36,386 nucleotides of DNA from a virus, in the IMG/VR virus record IMGVR_UViG_3300037099_000223, positions 1 to 36,386 of that record; one strand, 5' to 3'. Positions 6,183 through 13,734 of this stretch are shown here, one piece after another (position 1 is the first letter of the stretch; every line of letters begins with the position of its first letter). Under the pieces are notes generated by a model. That model was not told where the DNA came from. It saw only the letters and a list, made by a program, of their open reading frames with translations, and ran no database searches. Made by a program: the position numbers and the translations under genes.

Positions 6183-6420
6183 GGTCTCTTTCTTCGTGCA
6201 GTGAGAAGCGCGCTACCTGAGCAGCGCGAAGGCGATGCCACCGAGGATGCCGGTGAGGATGTTGCCCAGCACCAGTGCGGCTGCGATGCCGAGTACATTA
6301 CCAAGGGAGAGAGTCAGGCGAATCGGGAGAACGGAGGACGGCGCTGTCTGTATGTGGGCTGTTTCGGATGGTGGGGCTTGTCCGGGGTACATAAAGGTCT
6401 CTTTCCTGGTGCGGTGAGAA
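6183..6420. repeat. Pair of 25-bp direct repeats forming the translation leaders of two small membrane genes
   Basis: Copies lie at 6183-6207 and 6396-6420 and differ at three positions. Each lies just upstream, on the minus strand, of the ATG of a small membrane protein and includes its GAAAGAGA-type ribosome-binding site. Either the leader was duplicated with its gene or both sites are bound by the same factor. Confidence 0.7.
6213..6392 (-). CDS. Small membrane protein (59 aa), first gene of leftward operon
   Basis: An ORF of 59 codons: ATG 6392, stop TAG at 6215-6213. The first 25 residues are polar; residues about 28-57 form a long hydrophobic, glycine-rich segment (LGIAAALVLGNILTGILGGI), one long or two short membrane helices. 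AGGAAAGAG precedes the start. It is the first gene after the promoter at 6437-6465. Being first in a strongly promoted operon and membrane-located, it could act in superinfection exclusion; this is speculation. Confidence 0.55.
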   Translation of the reverse strand: MYPGQAPPSETAHIQTAPSSVLPIRLTLSLGNVLGIAAALVLGNILTGILGGIAFALLR

Positions 6421-6436
6421 TTGCTTGAATAGGACC

Positions 6437-6465
6437 AAGGTAGCGCGGTGCGCTACCTTTGTCAA
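6437..6465 (-). promoter_or_regulatory. Strong leftward promoter with palindromic operator
   Basis: On the minus strand: -35 TTGACA (6465-6460), a 17-base spacer, -10 TACCTT (6442-6437). The spacer and -10 are occupied by a perfect inverted repeat with 10-base arms (6437-6446 and 6450-6459) around three bases, an ideal repressor site. It drives the leftward operon 6392 to 4185. The -35 overlaps that of a rightward promoter. Confidence 0.8.
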
Positions 6466-6488
6466 CACAATTTTAATCCCCTTAAAAT
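6459..6488 (+). promoter_or_regulatory. Rightward promoter for the Crp/Fnr-type gene
   Basis: TTGTCA (6459-6464), an 18-base spacer and TAAAAT (6483-6488), about 70 bases before ATG 6558. Its -35 overlaps the leftward -35, so a protein on the adjacent palindrome could affect both directions. Confidence 0.6.
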
Positions 6489-6557
6489 ACCCTTGTAATC
6501 CCCCTTGGAGCACAAGTGGGCTGCGCCGGGCGGGCGCGCCGACGTATCCTTTTCAGC

Positions 6558-7268
6558 ATGTATACGAACACGGTGCTTCGGGCGATGCCGACGGAAGTGG
6601 TGGAGCGGCTGCGGTTGCGGCCGGTGAAGTTCGAGGTGGACCACGAGCTCGAGTTTCCCGGCAAGCCGATCGAGCGCCTGTGGTTTCTCGAAACCGGCAT
6701 GGCGTCGATGACCGCGACGTTTGTGGACGGCGCGCAGGTGGAAGTGGGGATGTTCGGGTTCGAGTCGATCGTCGGCGTCTCGGCGCTGATGGGGACGAAG
6801 CGAAGCCTCAACCGCGTCTACACGCAGATCGCCGGAACGGGCTTTGTGACGCCGCTGGAGCTGGCGCGCCTGGAGTTCTGCCGCGGCGGGATCTTCCAAC
6901 TGCTGGCGCTGCGCTACGTGCAGGCGCAACTGGTGCAGGCGATGCAGAGCGCGGGCTGCAACGCCAGGCATAACTTTGAACAGCGCCTGGCGCGGTGGCT
7001 GCTGATCTGCGCGGACCGCGCGCGCACGGACACCTTCGCGCTGACCCAGGAATACCTGACCGACATGCTGGGGACGACGCGGTCCACGGTGTCGATCGCG
7101 GCGAGCGCGTTGAAGGCCGCGGGGCTGATCGATTACACGCGAGGCGTGGTGCGGATCCGCGACGCGTCGAGCCTGGAGGGCCGGGCCTGCGAGTGCTACC
7201 GGCTGATCAAGGACCACCTGGACAACTATGCCGAGTTCGATCACGGGATAGCGATGCCGCTCGGCTAA
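6558..7268 (+). CDS. Crp/Fnr-family transcriptional regulator
   Basis: 236 residues from ATG 6558. The N-terminal half has the cyclic-nucleotide-binding beta-roll layout (LEFPGKPIERLWFLETGMAS, then VEVGMFGFESIVGVSALMG), but the usual phosphate-binding cassette with its Arg-Ser/Thr pair is not apparent, so the ligand is unknown. Residues about 130-155 form the long dimerisation helix, and 160-201 a winged helix-turn-helix (TQEYLTDMLGTTRSTVSIAA then ALKAAGLIDYTRGVVRI). It is transcribed divergently from the small-protein operon and is the first gene of the long rightward block. It may be a lysogeny- or host-state sensor. Regulators of this type are common in soil bacteria, so acquisition from the host is plausible. 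Confidence 0.85.
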   Translation: MYTNTVLRAMPTEVVERLRLRPVKFEVDHELEFPGKPIERLWFLETGMASMTATFVDGAQVEVGMFGFESIVGVSALMGTKRSLNRVYTQIAGTGFVTPLELARLEFCRGGIFQLLALRYVQAQLVQAMQSAGCNARHNFEQRLARWLLICADRARTDTFALTQEYLTDMLGTTRSTVSIAASALKAAGLIDYTRGVVRIRDASSLEGRACECYRLIKDHLDNYAEFDHGIAMPLG

Positions 7269-7346
7269 ATGCGGCGCCGCACAGTGCGGTTGCTCACAGT
7301 GAGGAACCGTAACGACCGTGAGGCGCATCGCTCCTAGCATTCGGCT
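7269..7346. other. Intergenic region with two short palindromes
   Basis: It contains a perfect 12-bp palindrome (TGCGGCGCCGCA, 7270-7281) and CTCAC-A-GTGAG (7293-7303). GGAACC at 7303-7308 resembles the -35 element used by extracytoplasmic-type sigma factors. I see no conventional promoter or T-run terminator. Any role as a regulatory site for the late block is a guess. Confidence 0.3.
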
Positions 7347-7619
7347 GTGCACTCACAACTTAGATTGCTCGTTGCGGTGAATGAGTTCGGCCGGAGAATC
7401 GGCGCGACTCACCACAACGCCGTCCTCTCCGACGCCCTGGTCGACCAAATGCGCAATCGGCATGAGGACGACGGGCTCGGCTACAAGAAAATCTCACGCG
7501 AACTCCACCTGGCTCGAACCACGGTGCGGAAGATCTGCACCTATGAGAGCCGCGCGCAGACGCCGGCGCGCTGGAAGTCGATTCGCGTTGTTCACAACGG
7601 GAAACTGGCGCTTTTGTGA
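7347..7619 (+). CDS. Small helix-turn-helix protein (about 80-90 aa)
   Basis: The frame ends at TGA 7617-7619. The start is uncertain: GTG 7347 gives 90 residues and GTG 7377 gives 80, and neither has a clear ribosome-binding site. The middle (LVDQMRNRHEDDGLGYKKISRELHLARTTVRKIC) is a resolvase- or homeodomain-like helix-turn-helix, with GYKKISRELHLARTTVRKI as the two core helices. Its stop overlaps the next start (GTGA). Immediately upstream of the sigma-factor pair, it is likely a DNA-binding regulator of middle or late genes. Confidence 0.65.
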   Translation: MHSQLRLLVAVNEFGRRIGATHHNAVLSDALVDQMRNRHEDDGLGYKKISRELHLARTTVRKICTYESRAQTPARWKSIRVVHNGKLALL

Positions 7620-7858
7620 AAAAAAACCGAGTAAAACACACTAATTTATGTGCGCCGGTCAAACTTACCTGGCGCAACTATCCCGACTCGCTCCACGCGC
7701 CCTTCAAGCGGCTGCCGTGCGGGCAATCTCTGCGGCCAAACCTCAAGGTCATGGAAGACTACGTCGCGGGATTCAGCGTTGCACGCGCCATCGTCGCGTC
7801 GTGGAACCCAGCGCTGTTTTACGCTCGGCTCATCAGGGTCGAAGAGTTGGCGGCCTGA
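7616..7858 (+). CDS. Hypothetical protein (80 aa) coupled to sigma factor
   Basis: Not recognised. GTG 7616 overlaps the upstream stop (GTGA), and its TGA stop overlaps ATG 7858 of the sigma factor (TGATG), so the three genes are tightly coupled. A basic N-terminus (KKNRVKHTN) is followed by WRNYPDSLHAPFKRLPCG and a helical C-terminus (VARAIVASWNPALFYARLI). By position it could be a sigma-factor partner; there is no direct evidence. Confidence 0.55.
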   Translation: MKKNRVKHTNLCAPVKLTWRNYPDSLHAPFKRLPCGQSLRPNLKVMEDYVAGFSVARAIVASWNPALFYARLIRVEELAA

Positions 7859-8370
7859 TGGGCGGCCGGCTGCAAGAATCGTATAAATTGTACAAAGCCG
7901 GTGCGCTGAGCCTGGACGGCATGATTCTGGAGGCCCGCGCGTTCGCCGTGAGTGTCGGGCGCCTGGAAGGCCGCGAGGACGCCGAGGACCTGGCGCAGGA
8001 TCTGTGCATCCAGGTGTGGAGGCATATCGACGGGTTCGACGGGCGCCGCGCGAGCTGCGCGACCTGGCTTCGCAAGATTCTCCGCAACCTGATTCGCGAC
8101 AAGGTTCGGCACACGCGTTCCGTGCTGGCCGGCGCACGGATTGTAGAAACCCCGAGACAAGAGCTTGCCACCGATGATTCGGGCGATGCGCCAGCGAGAT
8201 CGATCAACGATCTGCCTTTGTCACTGTCCCCTCACAACCTCTACATCATGAGAGCGCTGATCGACGGCGCCGATCTGCGTGAGATCGCAGAGGCGACAGA
8301 GCTGAGTCTCAAGGCCATACGCGGCCGATTCGATCGCATCCGAAAGTCGAATGCGACCGAGAATTCTTAG
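7858..8370 (+). CDS. Sigma-70-family RNA polymerase sigma factor (phage-encoded, ECF-like size)
   Basis: 170 residues from ATG 7858; a longer open frame exists upstream but lies over the preceding gene. Region 2 is clear at about 36-87: EDAEDLAQDLCIQVWRHI, FDG, then ATWLRKILRNLIRDKVR, the core-polymerase-binding and -10-recognition helices. Region 4 is at about 127-165, with SPHNLYIMRALIDGADLREI and the helix-turn-helix continuing to LKAIRGRFDRIRK. There are no region 1 or 3 domains. It lies just before the packaging and morphogenesis genes, so it probably redirects host polymerase to late promoters. A conserved promoter set for it could not be identified by eye. Confidence 0.82.
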   Translation: MGGRLQESYKLYKAGALSLDGMILEARAFAVSVGRLEGREDAEDLAQDLCIQVWRHIDGFDGRRASCATWLRKILRNLIRDKVRHTRSVLAGARIVETPRQELATDDSGDAPARSINDLPLSLSPHNLYIMRALIDGADLREIAEATELSLKAIRGRFDRIRKSNATENS

Positions 8371-8450
8371 CACTTTTCGCGGACCACAATGACTGAGCCG
8401 GGGATAATCGCGCGGATATACGTTTACGTAGATTGGACGGGATCAGACCC

Positions 8451-8648
8451 ATGCGGCTGCAGATCGAACGGTGCATGCTCCGCTGTCAAGACTGCCATGA
8501 AGAGATCGAGATCCCGATGCGCATCAAGCTCGCCGACGAGCTGATCGAATTTCAAGAAACCCAGCAAGCCGATCACATCTGCAAACTCAAAAGAGCTACG
8601 GCCTCGCCGGCGGGCCGGACGGTCACCCCGACCACTGTCACAAGGTAG
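8451..8648 (+). CDS. Small CxxC/HxxxC protein (65 aa)
   Basis: ATG 8451 is the first good start. CQDC at residues 12-15 and H..C near 48-50 suggest a bound metal. The middle is acidic and helical (IKLADELIEFQETQQ), and the C-terminus is Thr/Arg-rich and probably disordered. The ribosome-binding site is weak. It lies between the sigma factor and the HNH gene. Confidence 0.5.
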   Translation: MRLQIERCMLRCQDCHEEIEIPMRIKLADELIEFQETQQADHICKLKRATASPAGRTVTPTTVTR

Positions 8649-8752
8649 CCAATGGCTGCCAACCGGCGCAATCTTATCAAGCCCGCGGCCGAGTGAGGTC
8701 CATCAGCGGCCTCGCCAGCGGGCGTTCTCAGCCCTCAAATGAGTAACAAATT

Positions 8753-9094
8753 ATGCCACCTCGTGCGTCGCGTCCTTGTGCGTATCCAGGCTGCCCTGGC
8801 TTAGTCGCCTCCGGCTACTGCGAGAAGCACAGGAACGCGGCGTCCTCATCCGGCTTTGGCCGCGGTACCGCCAACGAGCGCGGCTACGACTATGAATGGC
8901 AGCAGTTCCGGCTGCGGTACCTTCGGGAACATCCGCTCTGTGTCGACTGTCTGCCGCACAACCTGGTGAGGCTGGCCACCGACGTCCACCACGTAATCAA
9001 GCTGCGATACGCCCCCGAGCGCAGGTTTGACGAAACGAACCTGATGGCGCTCTGCGGCGAATGCCATAAGTCGCGCACGGCTGCAGGAGAATAA
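8753..9094 (+). CDS. HNH endonuclease (packaging-associated)
   Basis: 113 residues. The N-terminus holds C9, C14, C23 and H26, a likely zinc knuckle. The HNH core follows: CVDC at 63-66, DVHH at 77-80 with the catalytic His pair, N96 in FDETNLMAL, and CGECH at 101-105. In HK97-like phages an HNH nuclease encoded just upstream of cos and the small terminase works with the terminase in cos cleavage; the gene order here is the same. The motif spacing is complete, so an active enzyme is expected. Confidence 0.92.
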   Translation: MPPRASRPCAYPGCPGLVASGYCEKHRNAASSSGFGRGTANERGYDYEWQQFRLRYLREHPLCVDCLPHNLVRLATDVHHVIKLRYAPERRFDETNLMALCGECHKSRTAAGE

Positions 9095-9220
9095 GTAGCT
9101 CCCGAAGTCACTCCGGCATGCCAGATGGGGATAGGGGGTCTCAAAAGGTTTTGAGACCGTCTGCTCCAGACCACGCGCCCCTTTTTTTCACGTCCGCAGT
9201 TCAGGAATTCGGGGTTTGCC
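9095..9220. other. Candidate cos/packaging site between HNH and small terminase genes
   Basis: A 126-base non-coding gap in the place where HK97 carries cos. It contains a near-perfect palindrome with 10-base arms (GGTCTCAAAA at 9137-9146, TTTTGAGACC at 9149-9158) around two bases, then a second AGACC (9169-9173) and a C4T7 run at 9179-9189. These could be terminase-binding and cleavage elements. The cut position and overhang cannot be read from one sequence. Confidence 0.5.
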
Positions 9221-9622
9221 ATGCCAGCACCGCGAAAAGCAACATCGGTTCTGGCGAAATCGGGCTCGATCAGCCACGACAAAAAGCGCTATGCCAACCG
9301 CACCAGCGAGCCCAAACCCACAGGCACTATCGGGTCGGTCCCAAAGCATTTCAACGGCGCGCTCAAGGCAGTCTGGAAGGAACTTGTCCGCCAGATCCCG
9401 CCAGGAGTGCTCACCAACGCCGACCGGCTGATCCTCGAACTCACCTGCCACCTCACCCTCAAGATGCGTGACGGCATTCTGACCAGCAGCGACGCCGCGC
9501 AGCTTGTGAGCTGCCTCAGCCGGCTGGCCATGACGCCCTCCGATCGCAGCCGTGTAAACCTGGCCCCGCTGAAGGGAGATCCGGCGGTAGCCGCATCGCC
9601 CTTCCTGAAGTTCGCGGCATGA
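9221..9622 (+). CDS. terS: Terminase small subunit (P27-like)
   Basis: 133 residues. The pattern P-x-HFNGALKAVWKELVRQIPPGVLTNADRLILELTC, and later SDRSRVNLAP near the end, matches the P27 family of small terminases, which recognise the packaging site and stimulate the large subunit. The basic N-terminal 30 residues probably contact DNA. It lies directly after the candidate cos and ten bases before the large subunit. Confidence 0.85.
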   Translation: MPAPRKATSVLAKSGSISHDKKRYANRTSEPKPTGTIGSVPKHFNGALKAVWKELVRQIPPGVLTNADRLILELTCHLTLKMRDGILTSSDAAQLVSCLSRLAMTPSDRSRVNLAPLKGDPAVAASPFLKFAA

Positions 9623-9631
9623 CAGGCCTGG

Positions 9632-11305
9632 ATGAACTTCGCGGAGACAGCAACTCGATACGCGACTGACGTCGTCAACGGCGCCATCCCGGCCTGCAAG
9701 TGGATCCGCCTCGCAGCGGCCCGGCACCTGAATGATTTAGTACGCCCAGACTTCCCCTACGCGTTCGACGACGCCGCCGCCAATAAGGCGTGCGAGTTCA
9801 TCGAGCTCATGCCCCACACCAAGGGCCGCTGGGCAGCCCGCCGAGAGAAGCTCAGGCTCGGCCCCTGGCAGATCTTCATCGTCTGCAGCATCTTCGGCTG
9901 GCTCGGCAAAGAGACGCGCCTCCGCCGGTACCGGGAAGCCTACATTTGCGTGCCACGCAAAAACGGCAAGTCGCCGCTTGCCGCCGCGATCGGCCTCTAC
10001 ATGCTGCGGTGCGACGGCGAGGCCGGCGCCGAAGTGGTTTGCGGCGCGACCAGCGAAAAGCAGGCGTTCGAGGTATGGCGCCCCGCCAAGATCATGGTCG
10101 AGAAAACGCTCGACCTGCGCAAGGTCCTGGGCATCAAGGTCAACGCGCGCTCGCTCACCGTCGAGTCCACCGGCGGCAGTTTCATCCCCGTCATCGGCAA
10201 GCCCGGCGACGGCGCATCGATCTCATGCGGCATCTGCGACGAATTTCACGAAGCGGACACCCCTGAGTTGTACGACACCCTGCGCACCGGGATGGTCGGG
10301 AGAGAGCAACCACTCCTCCTGGTCATCACCACCGCGGGATTCAACACGGCGTCGCCGTGCCACGATCTGCAGACCACCGCGCAGAAGGTCCTCGAAGGCA
10401 CGCTCATCGATGAACAGCTCTTCGTGGTCATCTACACGATCGACGCCGGCACGGACTGGACGACTGAAGCAGCGCTCTGGATGGCCAACCCGAACCTGGG
10501 TGTGTCGGTCAGCCTCGAGATTCTGCTTCACGATCAGCAGCAGGCCATCAAGAACGCAGCCAAACAAGGCGTGTTCCGCACCAAGCATTTATGCGAGTGG
10601 ATGACCGCATCGGCCGCCTATTTCAACCTGCTCAAATGGAACGCCGGCGCGGACGCCACGCTGAACGAGGCCGACTTCAAAGCCTTCCTGCTCTATATCG
10701 GCATGGATCTGGCCAGCGTGCTCGATCTCAGCAGCGTGGTCAAAGTGTACGTGCGGAGCATCAACGGCAAGCTGCACTTTTACATTTTCGCGCGCCACTA
10801 CCTTCCCGAGGACCGCATCGCGCTCGCGGGGAACCAGATGTATCAGAAGTGGGCCGAAGAGGGGCTTCTGATCCGATGCGAAGGCGCCACGTTGGACTAC
10901 GCACTGGTGCGCGACGATCTGACGGCCGACATCGAGGCCCACAGCGTCGAGGCCCTGTGTTACGACAAGCGCTACTGCGATCAGCTCACCCAGGAGTTAT
11001 ACCTCTCCACGGGCGTCACGCTGGTTGAGGTTCCTCAGCTACCGGCATTTTTAAGCCTGCCGATGAAGTCGCTCGACGCGGCCATCCAGGACGGACGCGT
11101 GCACCATACCGGCGATCCTGTCCTCACCTGGTGCATGAGTAATGTGGTTTCCAAAGTTCGCGGCCCTTCCGAGAATGCCTTCCCGGAGAAACAAAAGGCG
11201 GCCAACAAGATCGATGGCGCGGTCGCCTTACTCAACGCGATGAACCGCGCTCTCACAGCGGAATCGACAGCGGGCGGCTCCGGCATCGACTGCTTCTCTC
11301 TCTAG
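9632..11305 (+). CDS. terL: Terminase large subunit (HK97-like)
   Basis: 557 residues, normal for the family. The ATPase domain shows Walker A VPRKNGKS at 107-114, Walker B ICDE at 201-204 with the catalytic Glu, and the coupling motif ITTAG at 232-236. The nuclease domain starts near 355 with IGMDLASVLDLSS, has further acidic residues (LCYDKR), and ends with KIDGAVALLNAMNRA, the typical final motif. It translocates DNA into the prohead and cuts it at cos. It is the best gene for placing this phage among relatives. Confidence 0.96.
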   Translation: MNFAETATRYATDVVNGAIPACKWIRLAAARHLNDLVRPDFPYAFDDAAANKACEFIELMPHTKGRWAARREKLRLGPWQIFIVCSIFGWLGKETRLRRYREAYICVPRKNGKSPLAAAIGLYMLRCDGEAGAEVVCGATSEKQAFEVWRPAKIMVEKTLDLRKVLGIKVNARSLTVESTGGSFIPVIGKPGDGASISCGICDEFHEADTPELYDTLRTGMVGREQPLLLVITTAGFNTASPCHDLQTTAQKVLEGTLIDEQLFVVIYTIDAGTDWTTEAALWMANPNLGVSVSLEILLHDQQQAIKNAAKQGVFRTKHLCEWMTASAAYFNLLKWNAGADATLNEADFKAFLLYIGMDLASVLDLSSVVKVYVRSINGKLHFYIFARHYLPEDRIALAGNQMYQKWAEEGLLIRCEGATLDYALVRDDLTADIEAHSVEALCYDKRYCDQLTQELYLSTGVTLVEVPQLPAFLSLPMKSLDAAIQDGRVHHTGDPVLTWCMSNVVSKVRGPSENAFPEKQKAANKIDGAVALLNAMNRALTAESTAGGSGIDCFSL

Positions 11306-11330
11306 CTAACGCACCACCGAGAACTCACCA

Positions 11331-13034
11331 ATGGCCCTATTCGGCAGCAGAAACGATCTGACCTCGCTGCAGCTTCGCAGCGGCTCGCCGCTCGACAATC
11401 CCGCCATCCCGATCAACAGCCCGGCAGTCTGGGACTGGTTGGTGGGCGGAGAGCCGACGACTTCGGGCGAGACCGTCAACGAGGCCAACGCTCTTCAGAT
11501 CACCACCGTTTACCAGTGCATCACGCTGCTGTCGAGCATGGCCGGCACCATGCCGCTCAGGCTCATGGAGCGCACCGACAAGGGACACATCGAGGCGATC
11601 AACTCCGATCTCCACTATCTGCTGGGCACCGAGCCTAATCCTGAAATGACCGGCACAACGTTCATCGAGACGCTGGTAGGCTGCCTGGCGATGGGCAATT
11701 GTTACGCGCAGATCGAACGCAACGCGCTGAGGCAGGCCGTCGCGATCTGGCCCTTGAATCCGCTGAAGACGGAGCCGATCCGCCTGCCCAACGGGCTCCT
11801 GGCCTATAAGACCTCCGACGGGATGGAGCCCGGCCGGCACCGCATCGTCCCGGCCGAGGACTGCATTCACGTGCCGCTGTTCGGCTTGGAAGGCCGTCGC
11901 GGTATGAGCCCAATCCTGATGGCTCGCGAGTCTCTGGGCCTGGCCAAAGCAAGTTTGAAGCACGGCTCGCGCCTGTTCGCCAACGGCACCAAGGGCGCCG
12001 GCGCCTGGGTGAATAAGACGGGGACGGGAAACAATCCAAAGCAGAGACAGGAGTTCAAGGAGTCCTATCAGCAGTCGGCTGGCGGCACGAACTCCGGCAA
12101 GACCCAGTTCATGTACGGCGACTGGACCTGGCAGAGCCTGGGCCTCACGCCGGAAGAGTCGCAGTTTCTCGCGACCAGGTCATTCACGCGCGCCGACATC
12201 GCTTCGATGTGGCGCATCAGCCCACACCTCGTCGGTGACACCTCGCGTTTGAGCGGGACGAACTCGGAGCAGCTTATGCTCCAGTTCCTCGTGATCGCGC
12301 TGGCTCCGTACCTGCGCAAGCTCGAGGCGGAGTTCAACCGCAAACTCTGCCCGACACAGGGGCGAAAGGCCGGGAAGTTCTACACGTCCTTCGACCCCAG
12401 CGGCTTGCTGCGCACCGACCTTAAATCGCAGAACGAGGCCTACCAGGCCGGCCGCAACGGCGGATGGTACACAGCGAACGATGTGCTGCGCAAGCTCGGA
12501 GAGAATCCCGGCGGTCCGGAGTGCGACGTCTACGTCACGGCCGTGAATTACCAAAATTCGAAGCGCATGCTCGATACCGAGTCGCTGCAAGACCAACCCA
12601 TCGGCGAGGCGCAGCCCACGCCGGCGGAGCGCTCCATGCTGGGCGCTTACACAGCCGGCTACATCGGCATCTATTCCGATTCGTTCAGACGGCTTTTGAC
12701 CCGCTCCAAGCGGGATTACGACACCCTTTCGGCCCTGTTCCGGCCTGTTCTTCGCTCGATCGCGGACACGGCGATCGGTCACAACGCCGTCGCTTCGTTC
12801 TCCGGGGGCGACCCTGCCGACGGCGTGATCAACGACGCGCTGCGCGCCATGGAGAAACGGGCCGCGAAGTGGCCCGCGACGATCCCCCCGGCTGAAGTCG
12901 CCGCGATCGCGAACGCCGAATTCGTGAAAGCCGTCCGTGCCATACACCTCAACGTTTCACGCGACATCGCCGCGGCCAAAGCAGTTCACGAACTCGCGGC
13001 GCCTGAAGAGGACACCGATGATCAAGCAGCCTAA
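11331..13034 (+). CDS. Portal protein (HK97 family)
   Basis: 567 residues. The core (about 30-420) has the family pattern: VYQCITLLSSMAGTMPLRLM, LHYLLGTEPNPEMT, MGNCYAQIERN, GRRGMSPILMARESLGLA, and the region with LLRTDLKSQNEAYQAGRNGG. The portal forms the dodecameric DNA gate of the head. The C-terminal extension of about 130 residues beyond the usual end (YTAGYIGIYSDSFRRLL onward, alanine-rich and helical) makes it longer than the HK97 prototype. Its end overlaps the protease start by 17 bases. Confidence 0.93.
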   Translation: MALFGSRNDLTSLQLRSGSPLDNPAIPINSPAVWDWLVGGEPTTSGETVNEANALQITTVYQCITLLSSMAGTMPLRLMERTDKGHIEAINSDLHYLLGTEPNPEMTGTTFIETLVGCLAMGNCYAQIERNALRQAVAIWPLNPLKTEPIRLPNGLLAYKTSDGMEPGRHRIVPAEDCIHVPLFGLEGRRGMSPILMARESLGLAKASLKHGSRLFANGTKGAGAWVNKTGTGNNPKQRQEFKESYQQSAGGTNSGKTQFMYGDWTWQSLGLTPEESQFLATRSFTRADIASMWRISPHLVGDTSRLSGTNSEQLMLQFLVIALAPYLRKLEAEFNRKLCPTQGRKAGKFYTSFDPSGLLRTDLKSQNEAYQAGRNGGWYTANDVLRKLGENPGGPECDVYVTAVNYQNSKRMLDTESLQDQPIGEAQPTPAERSMLGAYTAGYIGIYSDSFRRLLTRSKRDYDTLSALFRPVLRSIADTAIGHNAVASFSGGDPADGVINDALRAMEKRAAKWPATIPPAEVAAIANAEFVKAVRAIHLNVSRDIAAAKAVHELAAPEEDTDDQAA

Positions 13035-13734
13035 ATTCGGCCAGCGCGAAGTGCGCACGCTTTCCACCACGGAGTTTCGTATCGCCACAGCCGACGACGG
13101 CACCCGCACGCTGTCCGGGCTCATCCCGTACAACGCGCGGAGCCTTGACCTGGGCGGATTCACCGAGATGATCGCTCCCTCGGCATTCGCCGGCGCGCTC
13201 AAGCCCGGCGCCGACGTGCTCTGTCTGCGCGATCACGACGTGTTGAATCTGCTCGGCCGCACCAAGTCGAAGACGCTCACCCTGACCGATTCCAGCGAGG
13301 GCCTACGCTTCACCTGCAAGCTGCCGAAAACATCGCAGGCCACCGACCTGGCTGAGTCGATGGACCGCGGCGACCTGGACGCAAACTCCTTCGGCTTCGT
13401 AACTCTCGACGATAAGTGGCTGGCGGACGCGGCCGGCAACGTTGTTCGCACGCTGATGGCCGTTGACCTTTACGAGATCTCGCCGTGCAGCTTCCCCGCG
13501 TACCCCACCTCCCAGGTATCCGTTCGCTCGTGCCCGGTGGAACTGCGCTCGAAGCTGAAGAAGCGTGACGCCGACGCCTGTGAATGCGATTGCGAGCAGT
13601 GTATCGGCGGAGACTGCGGCCTATGCTCCGACGGCGACTGCGATGACGAAAACTGCTCATGCGCCGAGTCGCGCTCGATCAGGAACGCGGACGCCAACCG
13701 GGTGATGAATATCCGCCTGGCGTTCACCGACTAA
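13018..13734 (+). CDS. Prohead protease (U35/HK97 family) with a cysteine-rich C-terminal tail
   Basis: 238 residues from ATG 13018, which overlaps the portal end. The protease core shows LSGLIPYNARS, the catalytic His in RDHD (H73), the Ser in DANSFGF (S124) and LYEISPCSFPAYP. It should remove scaffold-like capsid N-termini during head maturation. The tail is odd: nine cysteines lie between residues 188 and 215, interleaved with Asp/Glu/Gly (pairs such as CECDC and CGLC), resembling a metal-binding peptide. This is not a usual part of U35 proteases. Confidence 0.9.
   Translation: MIKQPKFGQREVRTLSTTEFRIATADDGTRTLSGLIPYNARSLDLGGFTEMIAPSAFAGALKPGADVLCLRDHDVLNLLGRTKSKTLTLTDSSEGLRFTCKLPKTSQATDLAESMDRGDLDANSFGFVTLDDKWLADAAGNVVRTLMAVDLYEISPCSFPAYPTSQVSVRSCPVELRSKLKKRDADACECDCEQCIGGDCGLCSDGDCDDENCSCAESRSIRNADANRVMNIRLAFTD

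Noticed and set aside
6462-7352. 296-codon minus-strand frame under the Crp/Fnr-type gene
   Set aside because: Overlaps a clear regulator and the divergent promoter; composition (His/Arg/Gln-rich) is typical of antisense frames.
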